NCBI GenBank assembly: GCA_021850325.1
Contig: JAJZMF010000036.1
Location: forward strand, 1 to 64,000
DNA from: Actinomycetes bacterium
Lineage (GTDB): Bacteria > Actinomycetota > Acidimicrobiia > Acidimicrobiales > Palsa-688
Length of the DNA stretch: 64,000 nucleotides
Direction of reading: 5' to 3'
The translations under genes were made by a program, and so were the position numbers. Numbering within the stretch: position 1 is the stretch's first letter; every line of letters begins with the position of its first letter. Below are positions 58,426 to 64,000 of this stretch, piece by piece. A model generated the notes under the pieces. It searched no databases, was not told the DNA's origin, and saw only the letters and a list, made by a program, of their open reading frames with translations.

Positions 58426-60018
58426 ATGGCTGAACTCACTATCAACGCCGCGGACATCGCTGAGGTCCTGAAGCGCAACGTCGCAAACTTCGCCCCCGGG
58501 GTCACGGCTGAGGAAGTCGGCCGTCTACGCGAGGTCGGTGACGGCATCGCCCGGATCACGGGCCTCCCCAATGTGGCAGTCAACGAGCTGCTCGAGCTGG
58601 AAGGGGGCCTCACTGCACTGGCTCTCAACCTGGACGAGGACTCGATCGGCGCCGTGGTGCTGGGGGAGACCGGTGGGCTGCAGGAGGGCCAGCTGGCCCG
58701 GGCCACAGGCCGCATCCTCTCCGTGCCTGTCGGTGACGCGCTGCTGGGCCGGGTCGTGGACCCCATGGGCCGCCCCATCGACGGTCTGGGCCCTATTGCC
58801 GCCTCGGAGAACCGACGTCTGGAGATCCAGGCCCCGGGGATCGTGTCCCGCCAGCCGGTCAAGGAGCCGTTGCAGACCGGCATCAAGGCCATCGACTCGA
58901 TGACCCCGATAGGACGGGGTCAGCGTGAGCTGATCATCGGCGACCGCAAGACCGGCAAGACTTCCATCGCCATCGACACGATCATCAACCAGAAGGGCCA
59001 AGGGGTCAAGTGCATCTACGTCGCCATCGGCCAGAAGGGCTCGACGGTGGCGCAGACCGTGGACACTCTCAGGGCTCACGGGGCGATGGACTACACCGTG
59101 GTGGTGCACTCGCCCGCCTCCGACCCGGTGCCGTACAAGTACCTCGCCCCCTACGCCGGCTGTGCCATGGGCCAGCACTGGATGGAGAACGGCGAGCACG
59201 CGCTGGTGGTCTACGACGACCTGTCCAAGCAGGCCGAGGCCTATCGGGCACTGTCGCTGCTGCTCCGGCGCCCGCCAGGTCGTGAGGCCTACCCGGGCGA
59301 CGTCTTCTACCTCCACAGCCGCCTGCTCGAGAGGGCCGCCAAGTTGTCCACCGAGCTGGGTTCGGGGTCCCTCACCGCCCTGCCCATCGTGGAGACAAAG
59401 GCGGGCGACATCTCCGCCTACATCCCGACCAACGTCATCTCCATCACTGACGGCCAGATCTTCCTCGAGACGGACCTCTTCTACGCCGGCATCCGACCTG
59501 CCATCAATGTCGGCCAGTCGGTCTCCCGGGTGGGAGGGTCGGCCCAGATCAAGGCGATGAAGTCGGTGTCCGGGGCGTTGAAGATCAACCTCGCCCAGTA
59601 CCGGGAACTGCAGGCGTTCGCGACCTTCGGTTCCGAACTGGACCGCGTGTCGCGTGCCCAGCTCGAGCGGGGTGCCCGGCTCACGGAGCTGTTGAAGCAG
59701 CCTCAGAGCTCGCCCATGCCGGTCGAGGAGCAGGTCATCTCGATCTTCGCCGGCACGAACGGCTACATCGACGACCTCGCCGTGGAGGACGTGCGGTCGT
59801 TCGAGACCGCCCTTCTCCAGCACCTGCGGGCCAGCCGTGCCGACCTGTTGGACCACATCCGCAAGACGCGCGACCTGCCTCCGGTGGACCAACTGGAGGC
59901 CGTCATCAAGGAGGCCAAGCGCGGCTTCTCCACCAGCCGGCCCACGGTGGCCGCCGGTCAGGGTGGGAGCGGGAGCGAGCCCGCAGGCGCGCCGGCTTCC
60001 CAGGGCGGGGGAGCCTGA
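58426..60018 (+). CDS. atpA: ATP synthase F1 subunit alpha
   Basis: 530 aa. The nucleotide-binding P-loop is GDRKTGKTS near 172-180, VYDDLSKQA follows, and the alpha-specific Arg finger lies in the [10 protein letters not shown] region. It is a non-catalytic hexamer subunit. The C-terminal 20 residues are a G/S/A-rich tail. Shine-Dalgarno AAAGGA precedes the ATG. Confidence 0.97.
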   Translation: MAELTINAADIAEVLKRNVANFAPGVTAEEVGRLREVGDGIARITGLPNVAVNELLELEGGLTALALNLDEDSIGAVVLGETGGLQEGQLARATGRILSVPVGDALLGRVVDPMGRPIDGLGPIAASENRRLEIQAPGIVSRQPVKEPLQTGIKAIDSMTPIGRGQRELIIGDRKTGKTSIAIDTIINQKGQGVKCIYVAIGQKGSTVAQTVDTLRAHGAMDYTVVVHSPASDPVPYKYLAPYAGCAMGQHWMENGEHALVVYDDLSKQAEAYRALSLLLRRPPGREAYPGDVFYLHSRLLERAAKLSTELGSGSLTALPIVETKAGDISAYIPTNVISITDGQIFLETDLFYAGIRPAINVGQSVSRVGGSAQIKAMKSVSGALKINLAQYRELQAFATFGSELDRVSRAQLERGARLTELLKQPQSSPMPVEEQVISIFAGTNGYIDDLAVEDVRSFETALLQHLRASRADLLDHIRKTRDLPPVDQLEAVIKEAKRGFSTSRPTVAAGQGGSGSEPAGAPASQGGGA

Positions 60019-60022
60019 GCCA

Positions 60023-62412
<2,390 letters not shown>

Positions 62413-62417
62413 GCGCG

Positions 62418-62687
62418 GTGGCGACCACACGGGTCGACGTCGTCACCCCCTCCGGCCTGCTCTACTCCGGGCAGGCCGAGATGGTCGTGTGCCGCGCCAC
62501 CAGCGGCGACATAGCCTTCCTGGCGAACCACATGCCTTACGTGGGCACTCTCGAAGCCCACCCGGTGCGAGTGGTGCACCCCGACGGTGGCCCGGACGAG
62601 CTCAGTTTCGACGTGGACGGGGGCTTCGTGGAGGTCAACGCCAACCACGTCGTGGTGCTCGCCAGCACGGCGGGCCGGCAGCCCTAG
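62418..62687 (+). CDS. atpC: ATP synthase F1 subunit epsilon, short form
   Basis: 89 aa, GTG start. Only the N-terminal beta-sandwich (VDVVTPSGLLYSGQAEMVV, LANHMPYVGTL, GGFVEVNANHVVVLA) is present. The C-terminal two-helix domain that regulates ATP hydrolysis in many bacteria (full length about 130-140 aa) is missing. The stop is followed by an unrelated gene in 24 bp, so this is a natural end and not an obvious frameshift. Confidence 0.93.
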   Translation: MATTRVDVVTPSGLLYSGQAEMVVCRATSGDIAFLANHMPYVGTLEAHPVRVVHPDGGPDELSFDVDGGFVEVNANHVVVLASTAGRQP

Positions 62688-62711
62688 CGGAGCCGGCCGG
62701 GCGGCGCGGCC

Positions 62712-63656
62712 GTGAGCTCCAGGCGACGGCTGGGCGTCGTCCTGCTGTTGGAGGGAGCGGCCGCTGTCGAGGTGGGCGGCCTGCGCCGGGCACTGGGCGC
62801 AGGTGCTCCCGAGGTGGTCGGGCCCCACGTCACCCTGGTGCCGCCGGTGAACGTCAGGCGTGAGGACATGGCGCCGGCCCTCGCCCTGCTCCGCTCGGCG
62901 GCCGCTGCCTGTCCCGGGCCGCTGACCTTGGACATCGGCCCCGTAGCCACCTTTGCCCCCCTCAGCCCCGTGGCCTACCTGGCCGTGGGCGGGGATGGGT
63001 TGGAGCCCCTGGTGTCGCTCCATGACCTGCTCTGGCGGGCCCCGTTCGAACGCCCGGGCCGGTGGCCCTACGTACCCCATGTGACCCTGTGCGAGGAGGC
63101 GCCACCCCCGCGCCTGGCTGCGGCTGTGGAGGCCATGGCCTCCTACCGCTCGAGCGTCACCTTCGAGCGCGTCGTGATGCTCGAGCAGGTGGGGCGCCAA
63201 TGGTCGGAGCTGGCCGACGCCTGGACCGGCCCACCCGTGGTGGCGGGGCGGGGCGGCCTGGAAGCAGAGATATGGCAGGGCCGGGTGTACGGGCCCGAGC
63301 TGGCTGCTGCGGTCGGGCCGGCGCCTGAAGGCCTCGTCCTGGCACCCGGGCACCAGCGCCTGGTCCTCACGGCCCTGTCGCGGGGCCGCTGCCTGGGTGG
63401 GGCCGCCGCATGGGTGGGCGGACAGGCTGGCGCGCCGGTGGAGGCCTGGGTGTGCGTGGCACCGGGTGAGCGGGGGCTGGGACTGGGACGTGCCCTCCTG
63501 GCCCGCCTGGAAGAGGCGGTCGGGCGCGCGGCATGGGACGGTGGGACTGCGGTGGCCCACGGGCCGACGGGCTTCTACGCCGCCTGCGGGCGGTGGGCGC
63601 AGGCAGGCCCGGAGGCTCTGGGCCCTGCCACCACCAGGGTCGGTAAGACCAGCTAG
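62712..63656 (+). CDS. 2H phosphoesterase (2'-5' RNA ligase-like) fused to a GNAT domain
   Basis: 314 aa, GTG start. The N-terminal half carries the two catalytic HxT motifs of 2H phosphoesterases: HVTLVPP (His39, Thr41) and HVTLCEE (His123, Thr125). The C-terminal half (about 185-314) is a GNAT acetyltransferase with the acetyl-CoA loop ERGLGLGRALLARL near 253 and a following FYAACG helix. Substrates are unknown. The 2H half could act on cyclic phosphodiesters such as RNA or ADP-ribose cyclic phosphates. It is last in the atp gene run. Confidence 0.83.
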   Translation: MSSRRRLGVVLLLEGAAAVEVGGLRRALGAGAPEVVGPHVTLVPPVNVRREDMAPALALLRSAAAACPGPLTLDIGPVATFAPLSPVAYLAVGGDGLEPLVSLHDLLWRAPFERPGRWPYVPHVTLCEEAPPPRLAAAVEAMASYRSSVTFERVVMLEQVGRQWSELADAWTGPPVVAGRGGLEAEIWQGRVYGPELAAAVGPAPEGLVLAPGHQRLVLTALSRGRCLGGAAAWVGGQAGAPVEAWVCVAPGERGLGLGRALLARLEEAVGRAAWDGGTAVAHGPTGFYAACGRWAQAGPEALGPATTRVGKTS

Positions 63657-63667
63657 GACGGTGCCCG

Positions 63668-63686
63668 CACCCCGGCAGCCGGGGTG
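63668..63686. terminator. hairpin after the 2H/GNAT gene
   Basis: Perfect 8-bp stem (CACCCCGG/CCGGGGTG) with a 3-nt loop, 12 bp past the stop; no T-tract. It probably ends the atp transcript. Confidence 0.55.
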
Positions 63687-63706
63687 GGCGATGTCGGCGG
63701 CGAAGC

Positions 63707-63712
63707 TACGAT
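63707..63712 (+). promoter_or_regulatory. -10 element of the final gene
   Basis: TACGAT with 6 nt to the GTG at 63719; leaderless geometry. Confidence 0.55.
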
Positions 63713-63718
63713 GGGGTC

Positions 63719-64000
63719 GTGGCGACCACTGTCACGCCGCCCCCCGCTCCTCCTGCCGGGCCTCGGCGGTTGCCCGTCTGGCGGAGCGTCCCGCGGCCTC
63801 TCCCCGTACGTCGCCTGTCGCGCCTCGGCCCCTTCCTCGCCCTGGGCGTGGTGGCGCTCGGGGTGGCGGCCCGCTTCGCGTCCCCCGGTGCCCTCTGGCT
63901 CGACGAGGCGCTCTCCGTCAACATCGCCAAGCTGCCGCTGTCGCAGTTGCCCGGGGCGCTGGTGTGGGACGGGTCACCTCCCCTGTACTACGCACTACTG
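63719..64000 (+). CDS. membrane glycosyltransferase (PMT/ArnT-like), 3' partial
   Basis: The first 94 codons only; the gene runs off the window. A Pro/Arg-rich cytoplasmic start precedes the first span (FLALGVVALGVAARF). An outward loop then has LWLDEALSVNIA and DGSPPLYYALL. The acidic DE and the D-x-S-P-P-L-Y-Y pattern match the GT-C superfamily of polyprenol-phosphate-sugar transferases. The sugar and acceptor cannot be told from this fragment. Confidence 0.8.
   Translation, partial: MATTVTPPPAPPAGPRRLPVWRSVPRPLPVRRLSRLGPFLALGVVALGVAARFASPGALWLDEALSVNIAKLPLSQLPGALVWDGSPPLYYALL

Overview
This 64 kb window is very GC-rich and gene-dense, with frequent GTG and TTG starts and many overlapping stop/start codons. 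It reads as chromosomal DNA of a high-GC actinobacterium. Diagnostic content includes a WhiB protein next to a PdtaS-type histidine kinase, the MSMEG_4193-type phosphatase / DUF3090 / SCO1664 cluster, a SigF-type sigma factor with its anti-sigma partner, paired ArsA/Get3-like ATPases, and the order rho-rpmE-prfA-prmC-ywlC-wecA-like-atp. Separate atpF and atpH genes and a System I (Ccm) cytochrome c maturation operon point away from mycobacteria and streptomycetes and toward a deep class such as Acidimicrobiia; that placement is inference. I saw no insertion sequence, prophage, CRISPR array or rRNA. There is one tRNA.

Layout. 1-0.7 kb: a repeat-containing protein cut by the window edge. 0.9-4.8 kb: phosphate uptake (OmpR-type regulator, pstB, pstC, pstA on the minus strand) with PHO-box-like 11-nt direct repeats before the regulator and before pstB. 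4.9-7.2 kb: a type II fatty-acid cassette (fabI-fabG-fabZ, divergent acyl carrier protein). 7.2-9.2 kb: pyrophosphatase, ComF-like protein, bifunctional-nuclease-domain protein with a frame-disrupting tandem repeat. 9.2-13.3 kb: divergent valS and cysS sharing a 21-bp promoter. 13.3-19.9 kb: SPFH/NfeD pair, GNAT, secreted protein, peroxiredoxin, glycosyltransferase, diguanylate cyclase. 19.9-27.4 kb: ccdA and ccmABCDEFGH. 27.4-34.5 kb: cytosine methyltransferase, two zinc-ribbon AIM24 proteins, two PilZ proteins, a SufR-like regulator divergent from mrp, dGTPase-like protein. 34.6-38.8 kb: DUF3107, two ArsA-like ATPases, PdtaS-like kinase, WhiB. 39.1-43.4 kb: diacylglycerol kinase, sigma and anti-sigma, SCO1664/DUF3090/phosphatase. 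43.4-48.6 kb: uracil-DNA glycosylase, tRNA-Arg, lysA, hom, thrC. 48.6-53.6 kb: rho to ywlC. 53.6-55.3 kb: wecA-like and an AtpZ-like gene. 55.4-62.7 kb: the complete F1Fo ATP synthase operon. 62.7-64 kb: a 2H/GNAT fusion and the start of a mannosyltransferase-like gene.

How the parts work together. Phosphate uptake, cytochrome c maturation and ATP synthase together suggest an aerobic respiring cell. A cyclase with an intact GGDEF and inhibitory RxxD site, plus two PilZ receptors, outline a c-di-GMP circuit. A TANNNT element 6-9 nt upstream of the start codon recurs at about a dozen genes and suggests widespread leaderless transcription; it also guided several start choices. The most unusual observations are the PHO boxes, a probable CTG start codon (DUF3090), recurrent TTGA stop/start junctions, CRP-like palindromes flanking the whiB promoter, a duplicated N-terminal domain in AtpH, and tandem zinc-ribbon AIM24 proteins.
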